Shown: piece after piece, positions 37,525-46,697 of the stretch
How the letters are laid out: each line of letters opens with the position of its first letter
Position numbering within the stretch: the first letter of the stretch is position 1
Assembly (NCBI GenBank): GCA_963798705.1
Contig: CAWCTW010000005.1
Span: 2,170,001-2,234,000, forward strand
Reading direction: 5' to 3'
DNA length: 64,000 nucleotides
Origin: AC-56 sp963798705
Lineage (GTDB): Bacteria; Actinomycetota; Thermoleophilia; Solirubrobacterales; 70-9
The notes under the pieces: model-generated
Databases searched by the model: none
The model's input: only the letters and a program-made list of their open reading frames with translations
What the model was told of the DNA's origin: nothing
Made by a program: the position numbers and the translations under genes

Positions 37525-38265
37525 ATGACGTGGCGCTCGGACACCGGGGAGGCTCGGAGGGACGTCGATTCGGTGCGCCTCGCGCCCGGAGCCCATCGCA
37601 GCCCCGCCGATGGCGTCTGCCTGCTCGAGCTCGCGTCGCTGCTGGCGCGGGAGCCCTTCTCCGATCGTCCGCGGTGTGTGTGCGCCGTGATCGCCGCCTT
37701 CCTTCGCGGCTGGAACGATCGCTCCGGCCACGCCGAGCGTCAGGCGCTGCGCCCGTATGCGAGGCGGATCGTGGGCTCCCGCTCGCGCCGCACCGTGACC
37801 CGTCGCCGGCGCGACATCTGCCTGACCTGGGCCGGTGCGGACCTCACCGGCAACTGGGCCGGACGCGCGGCTCGCCGGCTCGCGATGCGGTTCCGGATCC
37901 TCGCGCTTCTGGGGGTCCGGCCGGCCCTGCGATTGAACGAGGGCGCCGGCGAGCTCGCCGCCCGCGTCGTCTTCTCGCGCTACGAATCGGCTACCGGGCT
38001 GAGGCTGGTCGACACGCTGCTGGAGGTCGGAGCCGAGCTCGAATCCCGGCTCCACTCGCCCGAGGGCGAGGAGCCGGAGCCCGGCGGTGACGACGTTCTC
38101 GCGCGCGCCGCCGTGGCGAGCGCGCTGCGCAATCCGGTGCCGCTCGCGGTCGACCCGCCCGGGTCGGGCGACGACGTCAACGGCCACGCGAACGGCCATG
38201 GCGCCGCGGCCAACGGCGCCAACGGCCACGGGCGCCCGGCCGGGGCCGAGCGAGTCCCCATCTAG
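37525..38265 (+). CDS. conserved hypothetical protein
   Basis: 246 residues; not assigned to a named family. The recognisable part is residues about 20-85 (HRSPADGVCLLELASLLA, then EPFSDRPRCVCAVIAAFLRGWNDR). I have the impression of similar stretches in other actinobacterial hypothetical proteins, often with an Arg-rich middle. The C-terminus is a low-complexity run of Asn, Gly, His and Ala. ATG 37525 is chosen because the longer frame from 37432 starts with sequence lacking such character. The preceding 60 bp are AT-richer and may hold a promoter. Confidence 0.6.
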   Translation: MTWRSDTGEARRDVDSVRLAPGAHRSPADGVCLLELASLLAREPFSDRPRCVCAVIAAFLRGWNDRSGHAERQALRPYARRIVGSRSRRTVTRRRRDICLTWAGADLTGNWAGRAARRLAMRFRILALLGVRPALRLNEGAGELAARVVFSRYESATGLRLVDTLLEVGAELESRLHSPEGEEPEPGGDDVLARAAVASALRNPVPLAVDPPGSGDDVNGHANGHGAAANGANGHGRPAGAERVPI

Positions 38266-38513
38266 AAGCCGCGGCGCTCGCGGGCGCGGTTTCGCGCGCG
38301 ACGCAGTGCCGGGTTGCCACCCCGGTCCGCGAGCTCGCTCGAGATGCGGAGGCTGCGGATGGCGAACAGCAGGGCGAGGGCTCCGACCGCGACCGTCGTC
38401 CCCGCCACCCGGCCGAGGGGCACGCTCGCAAGCGTGACGAAGAACGCGTAGACGACGACGATGCCGATGACGGCGATCCACAACGGCGTCGTGATCCTCC
38501 CCAGGAACCTCAT
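38262..38513 (-). CDS. small two-TM membrane protein
   Basis: 83 residues: two hydrophobic helices (TTPLWIAVIGIVVVYAFFVTLA and GTTVAVGALALLFAI) followed by a strongly basic tail ending RRARNRARERRGF. The tail would sit in the cytoplasm. It overlaps the end of the convergent hypothetical gene by four bases. Function unknown. Confidence 0.55.
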   Translation of the reverse strand: MRFLGRITTPLWIAVIGIVVVYAFFVTLASVPLGRVAGTTVAVGALALLFAIRSLRISSELADRGGNPALRRARNRARERRGF

Positions 38514-38546
38514 CTCACCGGCAGGGTAGCTCGATGGGCGCCTAAA

Positions 38547-40250
38547 GTGCCGCGGATGCGGAGGGCCGGTGAGATCACACCGCGCGAGGTGGGTGTGCTG
38601 ATCGTCGGCGCCTGCCTGGTCGCCGTGATCATGCACTGGCCCCTGGTCCTGCACCTGGGCCACGACATCCCCAAGGACCTCGGGGATCCCCTGCCGCAGG
38701 CCTACCAGATCGCCTGGGATGGCCACGCGCTCGCCCACCAGCCCCTCCATTTCTTCGATGCCAATCAGTTCTGGCCGTTCGGGGACACCCTTGCGTTCTC
38801 GGATGCGCTGATCGGCTACGCGCCCGCCGCGCTCATCGGCTCCGGCCCTCACGCGGCCGTGGCCCGGTATGACCTGATGTTTTTGTTCGCCTACGCGCTC
38901 GCATTCGCCGGCGCGTACGTGCTCGCGCGAGAGCTCGGCCTCGGCCCCGGGGGCGCCGTGGTCGCGGGGGCCGCGTTCGCCTTCGCGCCCTTCCGGCTCG
39001 AGCAGGACGGTCACATGCAGGTGATCTCGAGTGGCGGCGTGCCGCTGGCCTTGGCGTTCGGGGTGCGCGGGTACAGGCTCCGGCGTCCGTCGTGGGTGCT
39101 CGCCGCCTGGCTCGTCGCCACCTGGCAGCTCCTGCTCGGGTTCACCCTCGGCCTCCCGTTCGCCTACCTGCTGGCTTCGCTCGGCCTGATCGGCGCGGTG
39201 GTGTGGTGGCGCCGGGGTCGGCCCCGCGTACATGGCGCCCTGGCCGTCGCCACGATCGCCGGCGCCGTGCTCTTCATGGGGACCGGCATCGGGCTCAGCC
39301 GCCCGTACATGCACGTGGCGGACGCGCACCCGAATGCTCGCCGCTCACCGGCGGACGTCGAGGCGTTTGCGGCTCCGCCGTGGGCGTACCTCGTCACATC
39401 CGACGAGAACCTCGTCTGGGGCGGCGCGACGGAGCCGCTTCGCGACACGCTGTCGAGCGTGCCGGAGGAGACCCTGTTTCCGGGCCTCGTCATCCTCGTC
39501 CTCGCGATCGCCGGGCTCGGGTCGACGGCGTTTCCGCGCTGGTTGCGAATCGGGCTCGGGGTCGCGGCCGCGATCCTGGCCGTGCTGGCGATGGGCTTTC
39601 GGGGGCCGGGCCTGTCCGGGTACCTGTGGCCGTACCGCTGGATCTACGAGCTGCTTCCCGGGTGGCAGGCGATCCGGGTCCCGGGGCGCCTGGACACGTT
39701 CACGTCGCTGGCGCTCGCGCTCCTGGCTGGCGCCGGCCTGGAGCGCCTGCTCCGAGCCCGCCGGCTTGGGCGCCTCGCCGCGTGGCGCGGCGGCGCCGCG
39801 GTTGCGGGTGCTGTGGTCCTGCTGATCCTGGTCGAGGGCAGGGGGCTTCCCTTCGACCCGACCGACAGCCAGGCCCAGCCAAAGGCTCCCGCCATGCCGC
39901 CGTCGGTGGCCTCGGTCCCGGCGCCGCAGCTCCACCTTCCGGCCGAGCGCGCCACGGACAACCGGCGCTACGTGCTCTGGTCAACCGACGGCTTCCCCAA
40001 GATGGTGAACGGGCGCTCGAGCCTGAACCCGGCCTTCACCGCGCGCCTCATCCGGCGGGAGCGGGGCTTCCCCGACCGGCGTGGAGTGGAGCTCCTGACG
40101 CGACTCGGTGTGCGAAGCGTCGTCCTGCACACCAATCGCGTCAAGGGGACCGCCTGGGCGGATGCCGCGAGAAAGCCTCTCCACGGGCTTCCGCTGAACC
40201 GCAGCCGGCGAGGCGAGCTGGTGATCTTCGAGCTCCACGACGCCGGCTAG
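38547..40250 (+). CDS. multi-TM glycosyltransferase-like membrane protein
   Basis: 567 residues with about ten hydrophobic helices and a soluble C-terminal domain. The first extracytoplasmic loop (GHDIPKDLGDPLPQAYQIAWD) carries Asp residues as in GT-C enzymes that use polyprenyl-phosphate sugars, and YELLPGWQAIRVPGR is typical of the YfhO/PMT-like class. It should transfer sugars outside the membrane, onto lipid, protein or wall polymer. The start is GTG 38547 or ATG 38556. It is the first of four surface-glycosylation genes around the CTAG-bounded repeat elements. Confidence 0.65.
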   Translation: MPRMRRAGEITPREVGVLIVGACLVAVIMHWPLVLHLGHDIPKDLGDPLPQAYQIAWDGHALAHQPLHFFDANQFWPFGDTLAFSDALIGYAPAALIGSGPHAAVARYDLMFLFAYALAFAGAYVLARELGLGPGGAVVAGAAFAFAPFRLEQDGHMQVISSGGVPLALAFGVRGYRLRRPSWVLAAWLVATWQLLLGFTLGLPFAYLLASLGLIGAVVWWRRGRPRVHGALAVATIAGAVLFMGTGIGLSRPYMHVADAHPNARRSPADVEAFAAPPWAYLVTSDENLVWGGATEPLRDTLSSVPEETLFPGLVILVLAIAGLGSTAFPRWLRIGLGVAAAILAVLAMGFRGPGLSGYLWPYRWIYELLPGWQAIRVPGRLDTFTSLALALLAGAGLERLLRARRLGRLAAWRGGAAVAGAVVLLILVEGRGLPFDPTDSQAQPKAPAMPPSVASVPAPQLHLPAERATDNRRYVLWSTDGFPKMVNGRSSLNPAFTARLIRRERGFPDRRGVELLTRLGVRSVVLHTNRVKGTAWADAARKPLHGLPLNRSRRGELVIFELHDAG

Positions 40251-40268
40251 CCGCCCTTGACGGACCGG

Positions 40269-40782
40269 CTAGTGGTGCCTCTCACAACGTCTGACCGGAA
40301 ATGACGGCCCCAGATCACCGCCATGCTGCGTCCTCACTCGCCCGAATAGCGCTGCTGGTGTATATCCGGTTGGGTCAGGTTGACGCCCGAGTCGCTCGGG
40401 CACCGGCCGCGAGTCGCCACGATCCCGACCGCGAAGCGACGATCCCCGGGATGGCCTCGGACGCGGGTCCAGGCCCAAGCTCGCACCGCGGAGGCCCCTT
40501 CCCCGGGCGAGTGGCCGATTATCGACCTCCTGGGTGGATTTGCGACCGCCCGCGCCGCGGCCGGCCCCACCCTCGGAGCGAGTGGCCGATTATCCACCCC
40601 CTGGGTGGATTTGCGGCCGCTCGCGCATTTGCTCGCGGTTCGGCTCGGTCGGCCGGGTCGGGTGCCTGACGTAACCGGATACGCACGAGCGCTGCTATTC
40701 GGGCTCGCTGCGTCCTTAGTCCTTGCCTGGCGGCGCCTGGACCTCGTCATTTCCGGTCGAACGTCATGAGAGGCACCACTAG
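40269..40782. mobile_element. CTAG-bounded inverted-repeat element, long copy (514 bp)
   Basis: The ends CTAGTGGTGCCTCTCA are exact inverted copies, and the homology continues inwards through GACCGGAAATGACG to give terminal inverted repeats of about 38 bp with four mismatches. The outer 90-100 bp on each side match the short copy at 43145. The middle holds about 350 bp absent from that copy, including two 43-bp direct repeats. No transposase frame is convincing, so it looks like a MITE or other non-autonomous element. Its right-hand CTAG supplies the TAG stop of the leftward membrane gene. Confidence 0.75.
40507..40620. repeat. two 43-bp direct repeats, part of a dispersed family
   Basis: 40507-40549 and 40578-40620 share GCGAGTGGCCGATTATC, then a GG-GTGGATTTGCG block, with only a few differences. 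Each has a small palindrome (CCACCCCCTGGGTGG in the second). A related inverted copy lies at 57059-57104. Confidence 0.75.
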
Positions 40783-42488
40783 CTCGTCGAGGACGGCGCC
40801 GCGATCGGGTCGACGGCGCCGGCGGCCCGGCGCTCGCGCGCCCACAGCGCGAACAGCGTCCCCAGTGACGCGACCGCCGAGCCCGCGATCAGCGCCAGGG
40901 CCGGCGTCCCGTGCGCGAGCGGCGTGGCGGGGTCCCCGGCGACGGTGGGGCCGACGGCCGACAGGACCGCCCACGCGACAGCCGCACCGGCCGCCAAGCC
41001 GACGTCGGCGAGCCGCGTTCGGGGGGTCGCCCGCGCTGCGAACGCGATCGCGGCGGCGACCGCGGCGAACACGGGGAGGGCGGCCAGCCAGCCGTTCCCC
41101 ACGCCGAGCACGGTGAGCACGGTGTGCTCGAGGATGCCGTCGCCCAGCTCGTTTGCCCACGTGTCCGTGCCGTTGTCTCCCAGCAGGGGGAAGGTCATCG
41201 AGCCGGCGAGCATGAGCGCGACCGACGGAATCGCCATGGCCAGGGTGAGCGCCGGCAGGCGCCTGTAGGCGACGGCGAGGCCCAGCGCCAGGAACGGAAG
41301 CGCCGGGATCATGAAGCGCGGGCCGGGGCTGCCGCCGCCGAAGGGCAGCCAGTAGCCGCAGTTGTAGAGGAAGAAGATGGCCGCCACCGCCAGCACGACG
41401 TTCGCCTCGGCCCTGCGCCGGCCCTGGCGCATGAGCACCCCCCCGACGACGGCGACGGCCAGCACCGGAGTCAGGGTCAGGATGCCACGGCTGGCTGCCA
41501 GCAGGTCGAGGGCCGCCCCCGGACGCGGCGTCCCGATCCCGAAGAACCCGGGGTCGTTGAGCCCGAGGACGGCGTGGCCGGAGAGACCCTGCACCGCCAC
41601 CGCGGACGAGTAGGCGAAGTCGAACGGCGATCCGAGCGCCCACGCGTTGAAGGCCAGAGCCGGCGCGGCGCCGATGAGGGCGCCGCCTCCGTACGCGAGG
41701 GCGCGGGGGAGCCGGGGCGCTCGCCGGGCGAGCGCATACGCGAACAGGATCACGCCGAGGAGTCCGAGCGGGTACTCGAAGCTAACCGCCAGCCCGGCCA
41801 CCAGCCCCGCGGCGCCGACCGCCGCCAGCCGGGGCGGCCCCTCGCGCTCGCGGAACAGCACCGCGAACGCCGCGAACCCGAGCGCCGCCGCGACGACGTG
41901 GGAGAAGTACTCAGAGGCGAACGTCATCAGGATCGTGCCCAGGCCGAGAGTGATCGCCGCAGCCGTCCCGTAGCCCGGCTCGATCCGGTCGGCAGCCCGG
42001 CGCACGAGCAGGAGAAGGACGATTGCCGGGATCACCGCTCCCACGAGCGTCAGGGCCCACACCATCGGCGTCTCGTCCTCGACCCGGTTCTCGACCCGCG
42101 ATGTGCGCTCGGGATCGAATCCGTACTGGATCAGGTACGGGTAGGAGCGGCCCGGCGGCGTCCATCGGGGATGTTCCGCGTCGCTCGCGGTCTTGGCGGC
42201 GTCCCGGGAGAGCGGCCACGCGCCGGCTGCGTCGAGGGTCAGATACGCGGGGAGCGTCAGGAGCGGCAGCCCGGGCGCCTTGACGGAGTAGAAGTGCCCG
42301 TCGGCGTAGGCCTTGTCCTTGGTCTCCCAATGCCACCGGTCGATGTTCGCCTCACCGTCCGCGAGCGCCCTCACCTGCGCGAAGTGAGCGAGCTGCGCCC
42401 AGCCCATCGTGTGCATGACGAGCCCCCACGCGATGCCCAGGCAGGCGATCGCGGCGAGCCCCGGTCGGGCACGCACCGGGGCGGCCAT
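40779..42488 (-). CDS. multi-TM membrane protein, glycosyltransferase-like
   Basis: About 569 residues with roughly 11 hydrophobic helices. The first loop (DGEANIDRWHWETKDKAYADGHFYSVKAPGLPLL) and the Arg-Phe-Met-Ile motif (GGGSPGPRFMIPALPFLALG) match bacterial GT39/ArnT-like membrane proteins seen in surface-polysaccharide clusters. The ATG at 42488 gives the first helix directly; the frame is open upstream only because it shadows the methyltransferase gene. It lies 14 bases after that gene and ends in the CTAG of the repeat element. Confidence 0.65.
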   Translation of the reverse strand: MAAPVRARPGLAAIACLGIAWGLVMHTMGWAQLAHFAQVRALADGEANIDRWHWETKDKAYADGHFYSVKAPGLPLLTLPAYLTLDAAGAWPLSRDAAKTASDAEHPRWTPPGRSYPYLIQYGFDPERTSRVENRVEDETPMVWALTLVGAVIPAIVLLLLVRRAADRIEPGYGTAAAITLGLGTILMTFASEYFSHVVAAALGFAAFAVLFREREGPPRLAAVGAAGLVAGLAVSFEYPLGLLGVILFAYALARRAPRLPRALAYGGGALIGAAPALAFNAWALGSPFDFAYSSAVAVQGLSGHAVLGLNDPGFFGIGTPRPGAALDLLAASRGILTLTPVLAVAVVGGVLMRQGRRRAEANVVLAVAAIFFLYNCGYWLPFGGGSPGPRFMIPALPFLALGLAVAYRRLPALTLAMAIPSVALMLAGSMTFPLLGDNGTDTWANELGDGILEHTVLTVLGVGNGWLAALPVFAAVAAAIAFAARATPRTRLADVGLAAGAAVAWAVLSAVGPTVAGDPATPLAHGTPALALIAGSAVASLGTLFALWARERRAAGAVDPIAAPSSTS

Positions 42489-42502
42489 CCTGCGCAGTCG
42501 CG

Positions 42503-43144
42503 TCAAGGAGCGTCCCCGGGGCCGGGCGAGCGGCAGAGCGCCATCGTCCAGGGGAGAGGGGAGCGGACCTCGACAACCTCGAGGCGCTGCTCGAGGAAGC
42601 CGACGAAGGAGCGACGCGACCAGTGGTTGAGATGGCCCGGGGTGTTGCCCAGATCGCCCACGTACCTGAGCCTGGCCAGGTTCAGCGCCCGCCACAGGGG
42701 TTCCCTCGGGACGCTCACGATCGCCCACGGGCTCGCGAGGCGCGCCACCACCGCCAGCGAGGCGCGCGGGTCGGCGAGATGCTCCATGACCTCGCAGCAG
42801 ACGATCAGCTCCGCGGAGTCCCGGGCGGGGTCGAGCCTCTCCACCGGCGCGGTGCGAAACTCCGCGCTCACACCGGTCGCGTCGGCTCGCCGGCGTGCCT
42901 CCGCGATCACGTCGTCCGATGCGTCGGTGCCCCGGACCCGATGGCCGCGAACGGCAAGGCGGCGCGCCAGCTCGCCCTCGCCGCAGCCGACCTCGTGGAC
43001 GTCGCGGGCCGCGGTGCGCGCCACCAGGTCGAGCAGGTCGGCGATGAACCGGTCGACCAGCCGTCGCTCGACGGGGTTCGCCGTCCCGTACTTGTCGTAC
43101 ACGTTCCCGCCGGGCATGGCGGGGTCCGCCACGGTGCGGCTCAA
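42503..43144 (-). CDS. class I SAM-dependent methyltransferase
   Basis: 213 residues. The SAM-binding motif is VHEVGCGEGELARRL (residues about 49-63), followed by the acidic loop GTDASDDVI and a CCEVMEHLADP post-I segment. The type is that of methyltransferases in glycan and lipid clusters. The start is a TTG at 43144 that directly abuts the CTAG end of the short repeat element, so the element separates this gene from any original upstream promoter. It is followed at 14 bases by the membrane glycosyltransferase-like gene. Confidence 0.8.
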   Translation of the reverse strand: MSRTVADPAMPGGNVYDKYGTANPVERRLVDRFIADLLDLVARTAARDVHEVGCGEGELARRLAVRGHRVRGTDASDDVIAEARRRADATGVSAEFRTAPVERLDPARDSAELIVCCEVMEHLADPRASLAVVARLASPWAIVSVPREPLWRALNLARLRYVGDLGNTPGHLNHWSRRSFVGFLEQRLEVVEVRSPLPWTMALCRSPGPGDAP

Positions 43145-43311
43145 CTAGTGGTACCTCTCACAACGTCTGACCGGAAATGACGGCCCCAGATCACCGCCAT
43201 GCTGCGTCCTCAGTCGCCCGAATAGCGCTGCTATTCGGGCTCCCTGCGTCCTTGCCTGGCGGCGCCTGGACCTCGTCATTTCCGGTCGAACGTCATGAGA
43301 GGCACCACTAG
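43145..43311. mobile_element. CTAG-bounded inverted-repeat element, short copy (167 bp)
   Basis: It has the same terminal inverted repeats as the 514-bp copy (one difference, GGTACC for GGTGCC, in the left end), with an internal hairpin GCCCGAATAGC-GCT-GCTATTCGGGC. The whole element can fold into one long imperfect hairpin. It lies between GT2 and methyltransferase genes of the same strand. Its right CTAG supplies the TAG stop of the GT2 gene, and its left CTAG touches the methyltransferase start codon. Confidence 0.78.
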
Positions 43312-44366
43312 ACGCCGACCTCGCTTCGATCCCGCCCGCGCGGACGGCCGCGCGGCGCGCGGCCGCCGCCCGCCGACCTCGCGCCGGGCTGGGCGCCGGC
43401 CTCATAGTGGGACGGGCCGATTCCCGCCTCGAGCTCCAGCCTGCGCACCCGCTCGAAGGTCCGCTGCGCGATCACCCGCTGCCCGGCGATCGCCTCGCCC
43501 ACGATCCCGAGCCCGAACATCTGCACGGCCGTCAGCGCCAGGATCGCCCCGAGGATCAATGACTGGATGTGGCCGGTTGTGTCCCCGTTGACGATCCAGT
43601 CGACGAGAAACGGGCTGAACGCCGCCAGGGCCGCCAGCGTGAACAGGATGGCCACGACGGTGAAGACCCGCAGCGGCTCGTACAGCACGTAGGCTCGGAA
43701 AACGGCGAGCGCGTTGCGCCGCACGTAGCGAGCGGTTGAGTCGACCAGTCGAGAGTCCCGGGTCTCGGGGTTGCTGCCGATCGGCACGTGCTCGACCGCG
43801 ACCAGCATCTTGCCCGCCTGGATCAGGCTCTCGAGCGTGTAGGTGTAGTTGGAGACCACCACGAGCTGAAGCGCGGCCTCCCGGTTGTAGGCGCGAAACC
43901 CGGATGTCGTGTCCGGCACCCGGGTCCCCGACGCGCGGCGAACCACCCAGCTCCCGAGCCTCTGGAGCAGCTTCTTCGACGCGGAGAAGTGCTCCACGTC
44001 CTTCACCTGCCGGTCGCCGACGACCATGTCCGCACGGCCCTCGAGGATGGGCTGCACCAGCTCCGGAATGTCCTGTGCCTGGTACTGGTTGTCGGCGTCG
44101 GTGTTGACGATCACGTCCGCCCCGAGCTTCAGGGCGGCATCGATTCCCGCCTGGAAGGCCGCCGCCAGCCCCTTGTTGTTCGTGAGCCTGACGATGTGGT
44201 CGACGCCGCCCTCGCGGGCCGCCTCGACCGTGTGGTCGGTCGAGCCGTCGTCCACGATCAACCACTCGACGGCGTCGAACCCCGGCAGCGAGCGCGGGAG
44301 CTCGCCCAGCGCCCGCGGGAGGATCGTCTCCTCGTTCAGGCACGGAATCTGGATCACGAGCTTCAT
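43308..44366 (-). CDS. GT2 family glycosyltransferase with C-terminal TM helices
   Basis: 352 residues. GT-A fold: IQIPCLNEE at the N-terminus, WLIVDDGSTDHT, NKGLAAAFQAGIDAAL, and the metal-binding NTDADNQYQ. Two C-terminal helices (VFTVVAILFTLAALAAFSPFL and ILGAILALTAVQMFGLGIVG) are as in polyprenyl-phosphate mannosyl/glucosyltransferases. It would make lipid-linked sugar donors for the neighbouring GT-C-like proteins. The last 40 residues are basic and Gly-rich, and the stop is inside the repeat element, so the tail may have been altered by insertion. Confidence 0.85.
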   Translation of the reverse strand: MKLVIQIPCLNEETILPRALGELPRSLPGFDAVEWLIVDDGSTDHTVEAAREGGVDHIVRLTNNKGLAAAFQAGIDAALKLGADVIVNTDADNQYQAQDIPELVQPILEGRADMVVGDRQVKDVEHFSASKKLLQRLGSWVVRRASGTRVPDTTSGFRAYNREAALQLVVVSNYTYTLESLIQAGKMLVAVEHVPIGSNPETRDSRLVDSTARYVRRNALAVFRAYVLYEPLRVFTVVAILFTLAALAAFSPFLVDWIVNGDTTGHIQSLILGAILALTAVQMFGLGIVGEAIAGQRVIAQRTFERVRRLELEAGIGPSHYEAGAQPGARSAGGGRAPRGRPRGRDRSEVGV

Positions 44367-44433
44367 GCCCGGGGGCCATGGTAGGCGCTAACTGCGCCAG
44401 GCCGGGCCGCCCGAAGTTAGTTTGGGGTCGCAC

Positions 44434-45759
44434 ATGGCGTCCTGCTCACCGATCCTGGCCGCGATCTCGCTGCCCCTCGTCCACGGCAGCGAGCTGCTGA
44501 AGGCGATCACGATTCCCCTGTTCACGGGCGCGATCGGCTACGTCATCAACTGGACCGGCGTCTGGATGCTCTTCTATCCGGTGCGATTCGCCGGTTTCCG
44601 GCTGCCCGGCCTGGCGCCGCTCGTCACCCTGCTGCCGCGCAGGGCACAGCAGGTCCCCGGGTTCATGCACGGCGCGGTCGGTTGGCAGGGGATCATCCCC
44701 TCGCGCGCCGCGAAGATGGGCTCGATCGCCGTCGACAAGGGCATCGCCAAGCTCGGCAGCCCTGCCGAGTTCTACGCCCAGCTCGACCCCGAGCGGATCG
44801 CCGAGCACATCATCGCCACCTCGCGGGAGGACGTCCGCGACGTCGTCGAGCGGATCATGCGCCGCGAGCACCCCGGGCTCTGGGACGATCTGCCACCAGG
44901 GGCTCGCGAGGCGGTCCACTCCAGGGTTCAGGAGCAGCTGCCCGAGATCGTCCGCGAGGTGACCGCCGAGATCGGGGACAACATCGACCAGCTGCTCGAC
45001 GTGAAGCTCATGGTGATCCGGCAGATGGAGGAGCGTCCGGAGCTCGCGAACCGGGTCTTTCGCGACGTGGGCGAGCGCGAGCTGCGCCTGATAGTCAACC
45101 TCGGATTCGTCTTCGGCGTCCTGCTCGGGATCCCGGTGGTGGGGCTCACCCTCCTGTTCCCCCACTGGTGGGTGCTGCCGGTCTGCGGGGTCGTGGTCGG
45201 GTGGGTGACGAACCTGCTGGCGATCTACATGATCTTCGAGCCGGTCGAGCCGCGGCGGCTCGGGCCGCTCTTGCTCCACGGCCTCTTCCTGCGGCGACAG
45301 CGCGAGGTGGCCTGCACCTACGCGGGGATCATCGCCGACGACATCGTCACGATCGGCAACATCGGCTCGCAGCTGATGCACGGGCCGCGCTCGGACCGAA
45401 CCCACTCGATGCTCGAGGCGTCGCTGCGGCCGGCGGTCGACCGCGCCGCCGGCGGCACGGTGACGCGCGAGGCGGTGCGGCTGGCGGTCGGGCAGCGTCA
45501 GTACGAGACCATCCGGGAGTCGGTCGCCACCGAGGCCGCCCGGTACACGATGACCCCGCTTACGGATCCCGAGTTCAACCGTCGTCAGAGCGAGCGCATC
45601 GAGCAGCTCTTGAGCGGCCGCATGCGCGAGATGTCCCATCCCGACTTCAGCGAGCTGCTCCGCTCCGCGATCCGCGAGGACGAGTGGCTCCTGTATCTCC
45701 ACGGCGCCGTGCTCGGGTTCGGCGCGGGCCTGCTCCACCTGGCCATCTTCGGGGTGTGA
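44434..45759 (+). CDS. DUF445 family membrane protein
   Basis: About 441 residues. The DUF445 hallmarks are TGAIGYVINWTGVWMLFYPV near the N-terminus and VGWVTNLLAIYMIFEPV in the middle, each on a membrane helix, with a long helical soluble region between them and a third hydrophobic helix at the C-terminus (LYLHGAVLGFGAGLLHLAIF). Function is not established. The ATG at 44434 is used; a TTG at 44422 is in frame. The next gene starts within two bases of the stop. Confidence 0.85.
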   Translation: MASCSPILAAISLPLVHGSELLKAITIPLFTGAIGYVINWTGVWMLFYPVRFAGFRLPGLAPLVTLLPRRAQQVPGFMHGAVGWQGIIPSRAAKMGSIAVDKGIAKLGSPAEFYAQLDPERIAEHIIATSREDVRDVVERIMRREHPGLWDDLPPGAREAVHSRVQEQLPEIVREVTAEIGDNIDQLLDVKLMVIRQMEERPELANRVFRDVGERELRLIVNLGFVFGVLLGIPVVGLTLLFPHWWVLPVCGVVVGWVTNLLAIYMIFEPVEPRRLGPLLLHGLFLRRQREVACTYAGIIADDIVTIGNIGSQLMHGPRSDRTHSMLEASLRPAVDRAAGGTVTREAVRLAVGQRQYETIRESVATEAARYTMTPLTDPEFNRRQSERIEQLLSGRMREMSHPDFSELLRSAIREDEWLLYLHGAVLGFGAGLLHLAIFGV

Positions 45760-45760
45760 C

Positions 45761-46519
45761 GTGGCCGCGCGCGATCCAGACCGCCGCGACGCCTCCGGAC
45801 CGCTTGGACCGGTGCCGGCGCTCGCCCGCCTCGCCGCGTCCGCCTGGTGGCATGCCGCCGAGCGGGGCGTGGGGTTGTCGCTTCGCCTGGGCGAGCGCGT
45901 GGCCCGGATCGCGATCGGCGCAGATACGGAGCCGCCGCGTGCGCCGCCGCCCGCGGCGGCCGAGCGGCCGGGTCCGTCCAGCCCTGCCGATTCGAGCCGC
46001 GAGGCGCTCCGGGAGCGGGGCGTGGAGCTGCTCGCCCAGTCGGCCGACGTCGCGCATCCCGAGGACCTGCATCCCGCTTACGCGCGGATCCTCGAGAACC
46101 TCTCGCCCGACGAGGCCCGGATACTCCGCCTGTTCGCGACCCGCGGTTCGCAACCCGCGGTCGACGTGCGCCGCGGCCTGCCGCTGGTCTCCGAGCTCGT
46201 CGCGCCGGGACTCAGCATGATCGGGGCCGAGGCCGGGTGTCGCCACCCCGATCGGGTCGCCGCCTATCTCGACAACCTGAACCGCCTCGGCTTGATCTGG
46301 TTCTCGCGCGAGACGATTCGCGACGTCAACCGCTACCAGGTGCTGGAGGCACAGCCCGAGGCGATCGACGCGATGAGCAGGGCCGGCCGGACGTCGCGCA
46401 CCGTGCGCCGCAGCATCCAACTGACGCCGTTCGGCACGGACTTCTGCGAGGTCTGCCTGCCGCTGGATCACACCGCCGAGCGCGGGCGCCGCGACGACGG
46501 AGAGGCAGGCCCGGGCTAG
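45761..46519 (+). CDS. DUF4393 (Abi-alpha)-like protein
   Basis: 252 residues, soluble. After a Pro/Ala-rich linker, the C-terminal part has HPAYARILENLSPDEARILRLFA, YLDNLNRLGLIWFS and TPFGTDFCEVCLP, a pattern I associate with DUF4393/Abi-alpha proteins. The name comes from lactococcal abortive-infection genes, but most members have no proven defence role. The GTG at 45761 follows the DUF445 stop by one base, so the two are co-transcribed. Confidence 0.55.
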   Translation: MAARDPDRRDASGPLGPVPALARLAASAWWHAAERGVGLSLRLGERVARIAIGADTEPPRAPPPAAAERPGPSSPADSSREALRERGVELLAQSADVAHPEDLHPAYARILENLSPDEARILRLFATRGSQPAVDVRRGLPLVSELVAPGLSMIGAEAGCRHPDRVAAYLDNLNRLGLIWFSRETIRDVNRYQVLEAQPEAIDAMSRAGRTSRTVRRSIQLTPFGTDFCEVCLPLDHTAERGRRDDGEAGPG

Positions 46520-46697
46520 GGACGGCTGGTCCCATGAGCGGGACAAGGACGCCCAGCAAGGTCAGCAACGGCAACCGATGGCCCGCAGGCGCTCCCTCTC
46601 CACGTCGGACCGCATGCTCGCATGTCGTCCGGCGGTCTTCCACGTGCGATTCGCGTACCCGTCCGGCGACCCGCTGTGGGACTCGGGCCGCGATCGA

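Noticed and set aside
40301..40769. Open frames of up to 138 codons inside the long inverted-repeat element
   Set aside because: They run through inverted and direct repeats, lack ribosome sites and domains, and are absent from the short copy.
46520..46697. Small gene upstream of the cyclophilin stop
   Set aside because: Open frames on both strands but none with a ribosome site, signal or motif.
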